64,000 nt of DNA from CAXXHQ01 sp963665265 (GTDB taxonomy: Bacteria; Planctomycetota; Planctomycetia; Pirellulales; Thermoguttaceae). The stretch is taken from the NCBI GenBank assembly GCA_963665265.2, contig OY762224.2:4030001-4094000 (forward strand). The letters run 5' to 3'. This document shows, piece by piece, positions 52,128-62,800 of the stretch (position 1 is the stretch's first letter; each line of letters starts with the position of its first letter). The notes beneath the pieces were generated by a model. It worked only from the letters and a program-made list of their open reading frames with translations, did not search any database and was not told the origin of the DNA. Both the position numbers and the translations under genes were made by a program.

Positions 52128-53996
52128 TTACTCCACGGTTACGCTCTTCGCCAAGTTTCTCGGCTTATCGACGTCGCATCCGCGGGCCACGGCAATGTGA
52201 TAGGCGAGCAACTGCAACGGAATCACGTTCACAATCGGTTGAACGAACTCCTCGACCAACGGCACTTCAATCACGTCGTCGGCCAATTTCGCCGCCTCCC
52301 GATCGCCGTCGCTGACGATCGCGATCACCGGACCGCCTCGCGCCTTGATCTCTTGCAAATTCGACATCACTTTGTCGTAAACTTGCCCTTGAGGCATGAT
52401 GAAAACGCTCGGCGTTTTCTTATCAACCAACGCGATCGGGCCATGCTTCATCTCCGCCGCCGGATACCCTTCGGCGTGAATATAGCTGATCTCCTTTAAT
52501 TTCAACGCCCCTTCCAAAGCGGCAGGGAAATTGAACTGCCGCCCTAAATACAGAAAGTTGTTGCACTCCGCGTACTTTAAGGCGATCCGTTTTACCTCGT
52601 CGTTGCACGTCAACGCCTCGCGAACCTTGTCCGGCAAACGCTCCAACTCCTGAATGATTCGCATGCCCGCCGAAAAACTCAAATCGCGCAACCGTCCGAA
52701 ATACAACGCCAGCATAGCTAATACGGTGCATTGCGAAGTGAACGCCTTCGTCGAGGCCACGCCGATCTCAGGTCCGGCGCGAAGATACGCCCCGCCGTCC
52801 GACTCGTTCGCGATCGTGCTGCCGACGACGTTGCAAATGCCCAGCGTCGGACACCCCTTTCGCTTCATCTCCCGAAGTGCCGCCAGCGTGTCCGCCGTTT
52901 CGCCGCTCTGCGTGATCGCGAAAACCAACGTGTGATTGTCGATCGGCGGATTGCGATATCGCAATTCGCTGCCGTACTCCACTTCCACCGGCATCCGCGC
53001 TAACGTTTCAATTTGATACTCGCCCACCAACGCCGCATGCCAACTTGTCCCGCACGCCGTCATCAAGCTACGGCGAATCTGACGAAGCTGCTGCGGCGAA
53101 AGGTTTAATCCGCCGAAGCGAGAAGTCGCCGAATCGTAATCGATGCGTCCGCGCATCGCGTTCTTGATCGACTCCGGCTGCTCGAAAATCTCTTTGAGCA
53201 TGTAATGCGGAAAGTCGCCCAAGGCGATGTCCCCCGCCTCAATCTCCAGTGCCTGCACCGTGTGCGAAATCGGCCCTTGATCCCGGTGAATCACTCGTAG
53301 CGAGTCCGCCGTCAATACCGCCAACTCGTTGTCCGACAAATAAACTATTTTCTCGGTGTAGCCGGCCAACGGCGAACCGTCGCTCGCCACGAAATTCTCG
53401 CCGTCTCCCACGCCCACGATCAGCGGACAGCCGCAGCGGGCCGCAATCATCATCTCCGGCCAGTCCTTGAATAATATCAACAGGCCGTACGTCCCTTGAA
53501 GCTGAGCGAGCGAAACCTGAACCGCGTCGATCAGCGGTTGATATTGAACCTCCTCCATATCGACGCTCAGGTCTTGCTTTTTCAAATTGTAGTCGAGTAA
53601 ATGAGCGACTACCTCCGTATCGGTGGCGGATACGAACTTATAGCCTTCGGAAATCAAATGCTGCTTGATGACTTGAAAGTTTTCGATGACGCCGTTATGG
53701 ACAAGTACGATCGAGCCGTCGCCGCCCAAATGCGGATGCGCATTGATAAAGGTCGGCGCTCCATGCGTCGCCCAACGAGTATGCCCCAACCCGACGTTGC
53801 CGTACAACGGCGTCTCGCCGAGTTGCTCCTCCAATTGCGCGATGCGTCCGACCGTTTTGACGACGTTCAACGCGCCGGTATGATCGATTGTCGCCACTCC
53901 CGCGCTGTCGTAGCCGCGGTATTCCAAACGGCGCAAGCCGCCGACGAGATATTCAATCGCTTCACGCGGTCCGATGTAACCGACGATTCCGCACAT
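52128..53996 (-). CDS. glmS: Glutamine-fructose-6-phosphate aminotransferase (isomerizing)
   Basis: GlmS makes glucosamine 6-phosphate from fructose 6-phosphate and glutamine, the committed step to UDP-GlcNAc for peptidoglycan, lipopolysaccharide and exopolysaccharide. The start at 53996 (MCGIVGYIG) is set by the need for the N-terminal nucleophile Cys after Met removal; the frame runs 13 codons upstream. The 622 residues contain the Ntn glutaminase (about 1-240; LRRLEYRGYDSAGVA, GHTRWATHGAP) and two SIS domains: TACGTSWHAALVGEYQIE, FAITQSGETADTLAALREM, ASTKAFTSQCTVLAML and KEISYIHAEGYPAAEMKHGP, with the C-terminal NLAKSVTVE. It has a strong terminator and lies next to the nucleotide-sugar dehydrogenase, both on the minus strand. 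Confidence 0.97.
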   Translation of the reverse strand: MCGIVGYIGPREAIEYLVGGLRRLEYRGYDSAGVATIDHTGALNVVKTVGRIAQLEEQLGETPLYGNVGLGHTRWATHGAPTFINAHPHLGGDGSIVLVHNGVIENFQVIKQHLISEGYKFVSATDTEVVAHLLDYNLKKQDLSVDMEEVQYQPLIDAVQVSLAQLQGTYGLLILFKDWPEMMIAARCGCPLIVGVGDGENFVASDGSPLAGYTEKIVYLSDNELAVLTADSLRVIHRDQGPISHTVQALEIEAGDIALGDFPHYMLKEIFEQPESIKNAMRGRIDYDSATSRFGGLNLSPQQLRQIRRSLMTACGTSWHAALVGEYQIETLARMPVEVEYGSELRYRNPPIDNHTLVFAITQSGETADTLAALREMKRKGCPTLGICNVVGSTIANESDGGAYLRAGPEIGVASTKAFTSQCTVLAMLALYFGRLRDLSFSAGMRIIQELERLPDKVREALTCNDEVKRIALKYAECNNFLYLGRQFNFPAALEGALKLKEISYIHAEGYPAAEMKHGPIALVDKKTPSVFIMPQGQVYDKVMSNLQEIKARGGPVIAIVSDGDREAAKLADDVIEVPLVEEFVQPIVNVIPLQLLAYHIAVARGCDVDKPRNLAKSVTVE

Positions 53997-54069
53997 AGAG
54001 TCGTACTCCAAACTATGAAGGGTGCGTGCGAGCACACGCCATATAATGCAAATTCCCTACGTCCAAAAA

Positions 54070-55392
54070 CTACGCCTTGAAAATCTTTTCCCGATTCTCT
54101 TTCACGTTTTGCGTGGCGTTCCGCGTATCAATCACCAGCGGCGCGTGCCGCACTATGAAGTCGTAATCATACGAGCTATGGTCCGTCGCGATCAATACGC
54201 AATCAACGCCGGCCAAATACTCCGCCGTCAGCTCTTGGCTAACCATATCCGGCAAATGACGATGATGCCGTATCTTAAGCAGCTTCGGGAAGTACGGATC
54301 GTTGTACGTCACTTCCGCCCCGTTCTCCAATAGCAACTCCATGAGCTCAAAAGTCGGACTTTCCCGATTGTCATCCACGTCCTTTTTATACGAAACGCCT
54401 AGTACTAAAACGCGGCTGCCGTTCAACGGCTTTCGACGCTCGTTCAATGCCGTCATCAAGCGAGTTACTACGTAACGAGGCATCGAAGTGTTCACTTCGC
54501 CCGCCAATTCAATGAATTTCGTGGACATGCCGTTTCGTCGCGCCAACCAACTTAAATAAAACGGATCGATCGGAATGCAGTGTCCGCCCAATCCCGGCCC
54601 CGGATAAAACGCCTGGAATCCGAACGGTTTCGTCTTCGCCGCGTTGATTACTTCCCATACGTCGATGCCGATTCGATCGAACAACGTCTTCAATTCATTC
54701 ACCAGCGCGATGTTCACGCAGCGATAGGTGTTTTCCAATATTTTGGCGGCTTCGGCCACGTCGCAATTCGCCACCGGAACCACGCTCACCACCGCTTGGG
54801 CATATAACTCCGCCGCCAACTCCCCGCTCGTCGCGTCAATTCCGCCGACCACCTTCGGTATCGTGTCGGCGGTGAACTTCGGGTTTCCCGGATCCTCGCG
54901 TTCCGGACTAAACGCCAAATAATAGTCCTTGCCGACGGCCAATCCCGACTTCGCCAAAATCGGCAAGACTTCCTCCCGAGTCGTTCCCGGGTACGTCGTG
55001 CTTTCCAACACCACCAGCTGTCCAGGACGCAGTGTTTTCGCGATTTGCTCGGCCGTATCGACGATGTAGGTCAAATCCGGATCGCGACTCTCGTTTAACG
55101 GCGTAGGAACGCAAATGATCACCGCGTCCGCCTCTTTTAAACGACTCATATCGGAAGTCGGCACGAACGTCCCGTCTCCGATCGTCGCCTTAATCCACTC
55201 CGCCGAAATGTGCTTAATGTAGCTTTGCCCAGCCAATAGCTTATCGACTTTCGTCTGATCAACGTCAAATCCGAGAGTTTTAAAACCGGCCTTAATAAAC
55301 GCGCGAATCAACGGAAGACCGACGTAGCCCAACCCGATCACTCCAATTTTCGCTGTGCGATTTTGTATTGCTTTTGAAATTACTTGGTTCAT
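54070..55392 (-). CDS. Nucleotide-sugar dehydrogenase (UDP-GlcNAc/UDP-Glc 6-dehydrogenase family)
   Basis: A 440-residue NAD-dependent enzyme that oxidises the C6 hydroxyl of a UDP-sugar to a carboxylate, giving UDP-uronic acids for surface polysaccharides. The start is the ATG at 55392. The NAD-binding N-terminus is IGVIGLGYVGLPLIRAF (GxGxxG), followed by VIICVPTPL, VVLESTTYPGTT and the helix with EDPGNPKF. The catalytic Cys lies in GPGLGGHCIPIDPFYLSW. The C-terminal part has VLVLGVSYKKDVDDNRESPT. The GGHCIPIDP block and overall length fit the WbpA/TviB UDP-N-acetylglucosamine dehydrogenases better than Ugd, but family assignment to the substrate is tentative. It follows glmS on the same strand and is divergent from the RmlC-like gene. 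Confidence 0.92.
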   Translation of the reverse strand: MNQVISKAIQNRTAKIGVIGLGYVGLPLIRAFIKAGFKTLGFDVDQTKVDKLLAGQSYIKHISAEWIKATIGDGTFVPTSDMSRLKEADAVIICVPTPLNESRDPDLTYIVDTAEQIAKTLRPGQLVVLESTTYPGTTREEVLPILAKSGLAVGKDYYLAFSPEREDPGNPKFTADTIPKVVGGIDATSGELAAELYAQAVVSVVPVANCDVAEAAKILENTYRCVNIALVNELKTLFDRIGIDVWEVINAAKTKPFGFQAFYPGPGLGGHCIPIDPFYLSWLARRNGMSTKFIELAGEVNTSMPRYVVTRLMTALNERRKPLNGSRVLVLGVSYKKDVDDNRESPTFELMELLLENGAEVTYNDPYFPKLLKIRHHRHLPDMVSQELTAEYLAGVDCVLIATDHSSYDYDFIVRHAPLVIDTRNATQNVKENREKIFKA

Positions 55393-55627
55393 CAATTCGC
55401 CTCAAAAAGAAAAGGTGCTAAGATCGCCGATGCTCAAAATTCGCCTCGGCAAGCTTTATATTCTATCAAATATCGCCGGACGGCGAAATTCTCGCTCGGC
55501 CAGCGTTTTTTTCCATTTTTTCTTTGCCGCGACGCTTCCTTCGGGCGGCGCGTCCAAGTATTATTTATATCCGTTGGCTTATTGCACATTCACGCTTGTC
55601 GAAATACTTTTTTTCACAATCGCTACT

Positions 55628-56110
55628 ATGGTTCCAGCTTTCATCGACGGCGACATCCAAGGCGTCGTCTGCAAAACGCTCAAAACTTTCACCGACGCCC
55701 GCGGCTGGCTCACCGAAGTCTTCCGGAGCGACGAATGGCCCTCCGAGCTCCATCCCACAATGGTCTACATCAGCGAAACCTTGCCCGGCGTGGCTCGCGG
55801 ACCACATGAACATAAGGACCAAACCGATTACTTCGCCTTCATCGGCCCCGGAAACTTTCTCCTCTATCTTTGGGACGCCCGACCTCAATCGCCAACCTTT
55901 GGCCACCGGCTGAAGCTCCCCGCCGGCCAAGATAACAAACAAGTCGTTATCGTACCGCCCGGCGTCGTCCACGCCTACCAAAACGTCGGTTCGATCCCCG
56001 GCTGGGTCTTTAACGGCCCTAACCGCCTCTACGCCGGCGAAGGCCGACGTGAACCTGTGGACGAGATTCGTCATGAAAAGGATGCGAATAGCCCATATCT
56101 AATAGATTAA
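55628..56110 (+). CDS. RmlC-like cupin (dTDP-4-dehydrorhamnose 3,5-epimerase family)
   Basis: A 160-residue cupin. The start is the ATG at 55628; the frame is open to 55355, but the upstream part overlaps the divergent dehydrogenase gene and is unlike the family. Features: FTDARGWLTEVFRSDEWP (typical start of RmlC-family proteins), MVYISETLPGVARGPHEHKD with the HEH metal/catalytic histidines, PPGVVHAYQNVG and the C-terminal FNGPNRLYAG. True RmlC converts dTDP-4-dehydro-6-deoxyglucose to the rhamnose precursor. This shorter copy may be an epimerase or a sugar-binding relative acting on a UDP-sugar. Its neighbours make a role in precursor modification for exopolysaccharide likely. Confidence 0.82.
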   Translation: MVPAFIDGDIQGVVCKTLKTFTDARGWLTEVFRSDEWPSELHPTMVYISETLPGVARGPHEHKDQTDYFAFIGPGNFLLYLWDARPQSPTFGHRLKLPAGQDNKQVVIVPPGVVHAYQNVGSIPGWVFNGPNRLYAGEGRREPVDEIRHEKDANSPYLID

Positions 56111-56343
56111 CTCGCTCTCCGCAGTTTCCCAGGCCGCCTACCAAAAAAACAGTATTTTCCTGCTCAAAGGGAAATTTTTGCGTCTTTTCTCCGCATCTGC
56201 CCCCCTTCCGCGAAATGGGTGCAAGTCTTGCTGCATCTTTGCCGATTAAAACGATGGTTTTGATTGGGTAAAATACGCTGAGTTTTCCTAGGCTTTCCAG
56301 CTTATGCGAATCACGCGCGGCTTTCCCTGAACATGTGGACGGC

Positions 56344-57411
56344 ATGGACGCTCGAAAGAGTTATCTCCGAAAACAAACTTGCGCCACGCTTCTCGGCTTG
56401 GCTTGCGCTCTCACTGTCGGTTGCCAGCCGTTTGACCACTACACGCCCACGCTTAAAAGGCCTCTTCCCACCGAATTTACCCCCCCACGGGAACTCTCCT
56501 ACGTCTCTTTGCCCGAATATCGCATCGAACCTCCGGACGTGCTCCAGATTGAGGTCCTTAAGCTTATACCGAAGACGCCGTATCGCATTTCCATCTTTGA
56601 CACGTTGATGGTCAACGCTGTCGGCACGATCCCCGAATATCCGCTCAACGATTACTTCGTCGTCGATGAGTTAGGCAATTTGAACCTCGGTCCCGTCTAC
56701 GGCTCCGTTTGCGTCCAGGGGCTTACTCCCGACGAGGCCAAAATCGTCGTCAAAAACCATCTGAAAAAAATCCTTGCCGCTCCAGAAGTCGCCTTGCAAG
56801 TCGCAAGAGTTGCCGACGTCATTGAAATGTCCGGAATATATCTCGTTCAGCAAGACGGCATCGTCAACATGCGACAATGCGGAGCCGTTCACGTTTCCGG
56901 CATGACCATTTCAGAGGCGAAAGTCGCCATTGAAAAACAGCTCTCCTACTTTTTCGATTCTCCGGACGTCACAATCAACGTGGCCGGGTTTAATAGCAAA
57001 ACCTACTCCATCATCATCGAAGATTCGACTGCTGGAGAAAACGTTATTCGGCTGCCAGTCACCGGCAAGGAAACCGTGCTTGACGCGATCAGCATGGTCG
57101 GCGGTTTAAAGAGGGCCTCAAGCCAGCGAATCTGGATCGCAAGACCCGCTCCGGGCGAAACTGGAGAAGAACAAATTTTGCCCGTCGATTATATGGCCGT
57201 CACTCGCGGCGGCGCCACGACTACAAACTATCAATTAATGCCCGGCGATCGAATCTTCGTCGCCGAAGAAGGCTGGCTGACGACGACCGATGCGATCGCC
57301 ACCGTTACCGAACCCATGAGACGAGTCTTAGGCCTCGCGCAATTGGGTATCACGACGGTCGGCTACTCGCAAATCATGGGCCGCGGCTACAACCAGACCC
57401 GCAACCAATAA
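56344..57411 (+). CDS. Polysaccharide export outer-membrane lipoprotein (Wza/EpsE-like)
   Basis: A 355-residue protein from the ATG at 56344 (a GTG at 56335 adds three residues). The signal has an LTVGC lipobox (Cys at about 27), so it should be a lipoprotein. It then has the polysaccharide export signature YRIEPPDVLQIEVLKL, ELGNLNLGPVYGSVCVQGL (the SLBB-like beta-hairpins), a second repeat AVHVSGMTISEAKVAIEKQL, and the C-terminal INVAGFNSKTYSIIIEDST and LMPGDRIFVAEEGWL. Wza proteins form the outer-membrane channel for capsule or exopolysaccharide. Here it sits beside the PEP-CTERM protease and the large TPR protein, the arrangement seen in exosortase-linked EPS loci. It converges on the PEP-CTERM gene with 11 bases between stops. 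Confidence 0.9.
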   Translation: MDARKSYLRKQTCATLLGLACALTVGCQPFDHYTPTLKRPLPTEFTPPRELSYVSLPEYRIEPPDVLQIEVLKLIPKTPYRISIFDTLMVNAVGTIPEYPLNDYFVVDELGNLNLGPVYGSVCVQGLTPDEAKIVVKNHLKKILAAPEVALQVARVADVIEMSGIYLVQQDGIVNMRQCGAVHVSGMTISEAKVAIEKQLSYFFDSPDVTINVAGFNSKTYSIIIEDSTAGENVIRLPVTGKETVLDAISMVGGLKRASSQRIWIARPAPGETGEEQILPVDYMAVTRGGATTTNYQLMPGDRIFVAEEGWLTTTDAIATVTEPMRRVLGLAQLGITTVGYSQIMGRGYNQTRNQ

Positions 57412-57422
57412 GCGCCTTTGCT

Positions 57423-59582
57423 TCATCTTTTGCGTGACTTCGCCGTGATCCAAGCCAATACGCCCGCTCCAATCGCGAAACACGCGAAAGTCGACGGTTC
57501 CGGAACTTCGGAAACGGAACCGGCGATTCCCGCGCTCGCCGCATTTGAAGACGACGCGATGGCTGAAACGGCAGTCACGCTTGACGCCGCTAGCGACGAA
57601 TCCGAACTGTAAGAGCCTCCGAGGACAAGCGAATCTTGCACAAGCGTGCCGACGACGATCGTCGCCGTCGAAGAAACGTAAAGCGATCCCGTGCCGGTAA
57701 TGGAGTTGGTTGTGACCGTTCCGCCCGCAATCTTAACCGTCGAATTGTTTACCACGCTAACGTGTAAATTTGAATTTGAATCGCTCGTCAGTGGATCGTT
57801 ATAGGTCGCATCGAGTACGAGCGTTGAAGAGCCGGACACAGTAATCGACGCGGAAGTGCCAGCCACCGAAATCACGGCGCTTGCCGTCGGCGCCAACGTT
57901 AGCGTCCCAGAATTGAGCGTCATCGTGGCCCCGGAGCTCCATGCTAGCGAACTCGTCAAGGCGAAGGTTCCGACCAAGCTAAACACGCTGGAGCCGGTTA
58001 CGGAAAGCGATGAGGCGCTGTTCACGAGATGCGATCCTGCGGCGACGTGAATCACGTCGGCGATCGTATATCCGAACAAATCGAGCGTGCCGCCGTCGAG
58101 AACGTAAACGCCGGCGCTCGATGAACCAAGCGCCGAGGCGTTGCCGAGACGAAGCGTGCCGTAACGCACCCAAGTCGTTCCGGTGTAAGTATTTACTCCG
58201 GAAACGTAAAGTAACCCGTTGCCGTACATCGACAACCCGCCTGATCCGGAAATCACTCCGGTCAATTTTGCGGTTCCGCTTCCATCAACAAGTAGCAAGT
58301 AGGCCGCTCCGGATGTACCGGACGTGTTTATCGCCCCGGAGACGTTAAGGCCTCCCATCCCCATATTCCAGCGCTGCGAAGCTCGCAAAATGACGCTGCA
58401 GGCGATCGTCTGCAAATCGTCGTCTTCGTTCGTGATTCCCGCCTCGCCGATCGTAAGCGTTCCGCCTTGCGTACTCGATTGAAGCAAAAATCCGTTGCTT
58501 CCCGTCGCCGACTGGAAAGTGATTCCCGTAACGGTACGAGTTCCGAAAACGGTTATCGAGCGAACCGACGTCGTCGTTCCATTGAACCCGACCGAGACGC
58601 ACTTTGTCACTTTATCCGACGCTATCACGTCGTTGGAAATGCCGTTCGTCCAATTTGAACCGTTAGCCCAAGACCCCGATCCGGAAACCAAACCGGTCCA
58701 GGTCGTCGTGATCGGCGTATAAACCGACGGCAAAAGTCCGCTCTGCGACGTATAGGCGGTAATATGGTTCAACTGCATCGAGACGAGCGAGTCGTAGTTC
58801 GCGGACGAGGCAGTGCCTGCGCTGACGGCCCAATGAACGCCGACGAGATACATCTTGTCCGATCCGTTCACCGTGGCAAAAGTCGGACCGCCCGAGTCGC
58901 CGCCTTGGAACGTCGCTTGATTCTCCGTCGTATAATCCGCGTCCATCTCCAAGGTCGTGCCAAGTTTCGTATAGGTGCCGGATGAAGAGTTAAGAAACTG
59001 CTTATTTGTTTTTACGGCCGTGACGCTGTTCACGCCAATTACCCCGTTCTTCCCGTAAACGAGTAGCGAACTAATCGAGCTGGCGCTGTAGTTTGCATCC
59101 GAATAGCCCAGAAACAAGATTTTCGAGGAAGTCACGCTCGACGAAGAAACAGCCACCGGAGTCGAAAGCGTGCCCACGCCGAGGTCCGAGCTTAGTTGGT
59201 CGGTTCCGTTTCCCGTGATAAACGCGCCTGATATACTCAAAACTGTCGCCGAGTAAAACGCTCCGTCCGTTCCGACGAACGTGACCGTCGAACCGACAGT
59301 CGGCGAATAATGAACGGCGTATACAAAATGCTCCGAGTCAATCAGCGTCAGATTCTGCGGATTGGACGTCCCGTAGGTCGTCGTCGAATAGCCGACGCTC
59401 GACCAGTCATAGCTTGCGCCAATGAACGCCGTGCTGGCGTTTTCAACAGGAGACGTCGGGAACCCGGATGAGAAGCGATTGTTTTTCTCGGCCGAATAAC
59501 CGTTTACGGACAAAGCGAATGCCGGAAGTCCGCCCACGAAAAAGATAGTGACGGCGAACCATACGATCAGGCGTCGATTCAT
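57423..59582 (-). CDS. Chimeric PEP-CTERM protein: trypsin-like protease domain plus beta-strand repeats
   Basis: A 719-residue secreted protein (ATG at 59582, AAGG before it; signal MNRRLIVWFAVTIFFVGGLP, cleaved near AFA). Residues 25-300 are an S1-type protease domain with candidate triad His91 (AVHYSP, unusual context without the TAAHC block), Asp133 (SSDLGVG) and Ser230 (GGDSGGPTFA). Residues 310-660 are autotransporter-associated beta-strand repeats (TGTTWVRYGTLRLGNASALG and similar), and the end is VPEPSTFACFAIGAGVLAW with TAKSRKR, a PEP-CTERM tail. The protease may act at or on the surface matrix. It lies between the Wza-like gene and the large TPR gene. Confidence 0.85.
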   Translation of the reverse strand: MNRRLIVWFAVTIFFVGGLPAFALSVNGYSAEKNNRFSSGFPTSPVENASTAFIGASYDWSSVGYSTTTYGTSNPQNLTLIDSEHFVYAVHYSPTVGSTVTFVGTDGAFYSATVLSISGAFITGNGTDQLSSDLGVGTLSTPVAVSSSSVTSSKILFLGYSDANYSASSISSLLVYGKNGVIGVNSVTAVKTNKQFLNSSSGTYTKLGTTLEMDADYTTENQATFQGGDSGGPTFATVNGSDKMYLVGVHWAVSAGTASSANYDSLVSMQLNHITAYTSQSGLLPSVYTPITTTWTGLVSGSGSWANGSNWTNGISNDVIASDKVTKCVSVGFNGTTTSVRSITVFGTRTVTGITFQSATGSNGFLLQSSTQGGTLTIGEAGITNEDDDLQTIACSVILRASQRWNMGMGGLNVSGAINTSGTSGAAYLLLVDGSGTAKLTGVISGSGGLSMYGNGLLYVSGVNTYTGTTWVRYGTLRLGNASALGSSSAGVYVLDGGTLDLFGYTIADVIHVAAGSHLVNSASSLSVTGSSVFSLVGTFALTSSLAWSSGATMTLNSGTLTLAPTASAVISVAGTSASITVSGSSTLVLDATYNDPLTSDSNSNLHVSVVNNSTVKIAGGTVTTNSITGTGSLYVSSTATIVVGTLVQDSLVLGGSYSSDSSLAASSVTAVSAIASSSNAASAGIAGSVSEVPEPSTFACFAIGAGVLAWITAKSRKR

Positions 59583-59764
59583 AAGCGGCTTACCTTCGGA
59601 GCTTCGATCCCAACCCGCCACGACATGAGCATAAAAAAGCGTCACTCTCTATGCCTTTCATTGTAGTGACGGCATGATTTTTAGCAAGAAATGCCCCGAA
59701 AAACTCCCCCTTTTCCGCATTTTTTAATGTCGTTTTGTCCTATAACTCATAACTTCAACAAACA

Positions 59765-59795
59765 CGGCTTGCCAAACATTCTGCTCGGCAAGCCG
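59765..59795 (-). terminator. Possible terminator of the large TPR gene
   Basis: A perfect 9-base stem (CGGCTTGCC with GGCAAGCCG) has a 13-base loop. On the minus strand it is followed by GTGTTTGTTG, a weak T run. It lies 54 bases past the stop of the minus-strand TPR gene. Confidence 0.55.
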
Positions 59796-59848
59796 TTGAG
59801 TTCGCTCAGCGTCGGATCGTAACGGTTAAACCGAAAATGACTTTCGCG

Positions 59849-62800
59849 TCATTTTCCGCCGGTCGGGCGGTACTTTTCGGCGCTCTTCGCGAGTTTGTCG
59901 AAAATCGCGCGTTCTAGCGTAGCCGTTTGCTCGCGGCTATAACCCGCCTCCAACGCTTCGGCCATCGTCTTGGCGGCATTGTTATTCTGCCCGGCAACGT
60001 CATAAGCCATAGCTTTGTGGAACAACCATTCCGGATTTTTCGTTTCGTTCAACGCTTGTTCCAAATCCTTCAAGGCTTCCGTCGCATTGCCTTGCGCAAT
60101 GTAAACGTAGGCTCGCGTATCGAGCAACGAGGCGACGGGACCGTTGATTTCAATCGCCCTCTCGGCGAATTTCAAGGCGTCGTTCAAATCCTTCTTACGA
60201 AGCGACAATACATACGCCAAGTTGTTCATCGCCAGACTATGACCGGCGTTCTTCGCGATAATGGCCCGTAAAATAGTCTCCGCTTCGTCATATCGCTCCT
60301 GGCTTAGGCGAATAATGCTCATTGCCATTGCGAGTGCCGAACTGTCGTTGAATTCCTTCTCCGCATCCGTGAGAACCTTTTCGACGCGTTCAACGTCCTC
60401 TTTCGGCCCCCGTCCGACCTGCGAAAGCAACAGACTCACTTGAGAAATGCTGTAGGGATCGGATTTCTTATATCCGTCTTCAAACAATTTCAATGCGTCG
60501 TTAACACGCCCTTGGCGACCGTAAAAGCCGACTAATTCCATCGTTTGCGACGGACGTTCCTTGACGTATTGCACAAAATAGTTTTCCGCCGCGTCATAAC
60601 ACCTCTGGGCGGCGCTTTTTTGTTTTGGATCCGAACTCTTGCCGGCCTTCGCCAAAATCGTCGTGCCGAATTTCTCCGACATTTGAGCCAAGCTGAGCAA
60701 CCGCGTCGCTCGATCCGCGGGAACCGCCTTCGGACGATCGACGAATGACTTTAACAAGTCTAACGCTTGGGCATAATTCCCTTGGCTAAACTCCGATTCA
60801 GCCTGCAACACCACGGTCGCCATATTATCCGGAGCCAGTTCCGCCAAACGCATCAGATAGGTTTTTGCCGAGGCCGATTCCCCGTGAGCAATCAGAGCAT
60901 TAATGTAAGCCGCGTAGTATTTCGGCTCTTTTCCCGACGTGCTCACTAGCTCGCGGAACATGTTCGACGCGTTCGGCCAATCTCCGGCGTTTAAGTACAT
61001 CATCGCAAGTCGATAGCGATCTTCCGGCGTCGCTTGTTGCTCATTGAGCAGCTTTTCAAGCGTTTTGACCGCCTCATCCCGTTTGCTTTTTTGTGGATCC
61101 ATCGCGTCCATCGTCGCTTTCATGCGCTGATCAACGGCATCGTTTATCGACGATAAATTTTCCTCGATCAGCTTGCGAGCGTTTTCTTTGTCGGAATAGC
61201 CGCCTCGAGCGACCAACAACGACGCCAATTGCCGTCGCGCCCAATGCAGATCCGACTCCTCGCACTTCACCTTCTTGTCGATGATGCGACGAAATAACGC
61301 TTCCGCCTCTTTTACGCTGCCCGTTCGCTGATAAAAATCGGCTAAAGTGCGAATAACGACGATGTCGTCCGGGTGAGCTGCTAAAGCGTCTTTGTACTGA
61401 TTCGACGCTTTTTCGCTCTTGCCTATCGCTTCATAACATTGCGCCAACGCCAAAGCTAGCTTGTCCGGCGCAATCTTCTTTTGCGCCTCGTCAATTACCC
61501 CCTCCGCGTCACCCAAATGCTCCGTCTCCGCTAAATACTTCACCAACGTCACCCATGTCTCCGGCGCTTTTTCATTTAACTCGATCGCATGACGAAACGC
61601 CTTCGAAGCCTCCTCAAAAAGTTCTTTGTATTCCGCCTTTTGGTTCTCCGCCTTCGCTTGAATCGAAAGCGTTCCAACGACTTGACCGAGCCAAAGATAA
61701 TCTAAATAGTCTTTCGAATCAGCCTTCACCGCGCTGCGAGCTCTTTCCAAAGCTTCCTTAGTGTCGCCCTGACGAAGCAATAGCCCCGCCCAAGACTTTA
61801 ACGTCTCCGGCGGAAGCGAAAGTTGCTGCTTGTCCCACGACTGCAATAGCCGTTCAGCCTCCGCATACCGCTGCTTACTAAGCAAAATCGTCATCGAACG
61901 GCGTATGGCGTACGATCGCGTTTCGCCTTGGTCAATTCCTTCTAGATAGTATTTGAGAGCCTGATCAAAATCCTGCAATTGATCGTAAATACCTGCCAAT
62001 AAAATTGTGACTTTGCCGAACGAAGGCCGCTCCTTCTTCGCCTCCTGTAGCAAAGCAAGCGCTTGACGTAGTTTCGCTTCGTCCGTATTGCCCGCCTCGT
62101 AGGTCCAGATCGCCGCTTGGCAGTACTTCCAAATCGGCCCGCGCCCCTCGATTTTCTCGATAATCTTAATGAGTTCGCTCATCTTCGCGACGTCTTTCGC
62201 CTTCGCCGCTTGATCGAACAACTCAAACTGCGAATCCAAACTCTGCGGATTTTTCTGCGCCTCCGCCTGAGACATTTCTTGCACGAAGGCGGAGCTTCCG
62301 CTTTGACGCGCGGCGTAGGAGAGCGTTTTCGACAGTCTATCGCGATCTTCCTCGGAAAACTTATCCACGTCCTTCTGCAAATCCTTTATCCGAGAAACGG
62401 ATTCCTGACCGTAACGAAGGGCGTAATAAAACGCCTTCGCCGCGCGTAAATCCACCGAGTCGCCAAGGTCGCTCTCCCAATTCTTCAGCAGGCCTTCCGA
62501 CTTCTCCCATTGTCGTCGTCGATTAGCAAGGTTAATCGGCGCAACGCGAATCATCAAATCTTTCGGCGCCTTTTTTTGCGCCTTCGCCAATACTTTTTCC
62601 GCGTCGTCCAAGCGATCTTGCGCAAGATATATCTCGCCGCGATACACTAGCGCCTGCACCACCTCCGGATGATCCTCGACATATTTATCCAATAACGCCT
62701 CCACCGGCTTCCAATCTCGTTCTGACGGCTCTCTCGTGAGCGTGTAACGAATCAAAGTCCTAATGTACGGAAGCATGATCGGCGTCGAATCTCCTGTGAA

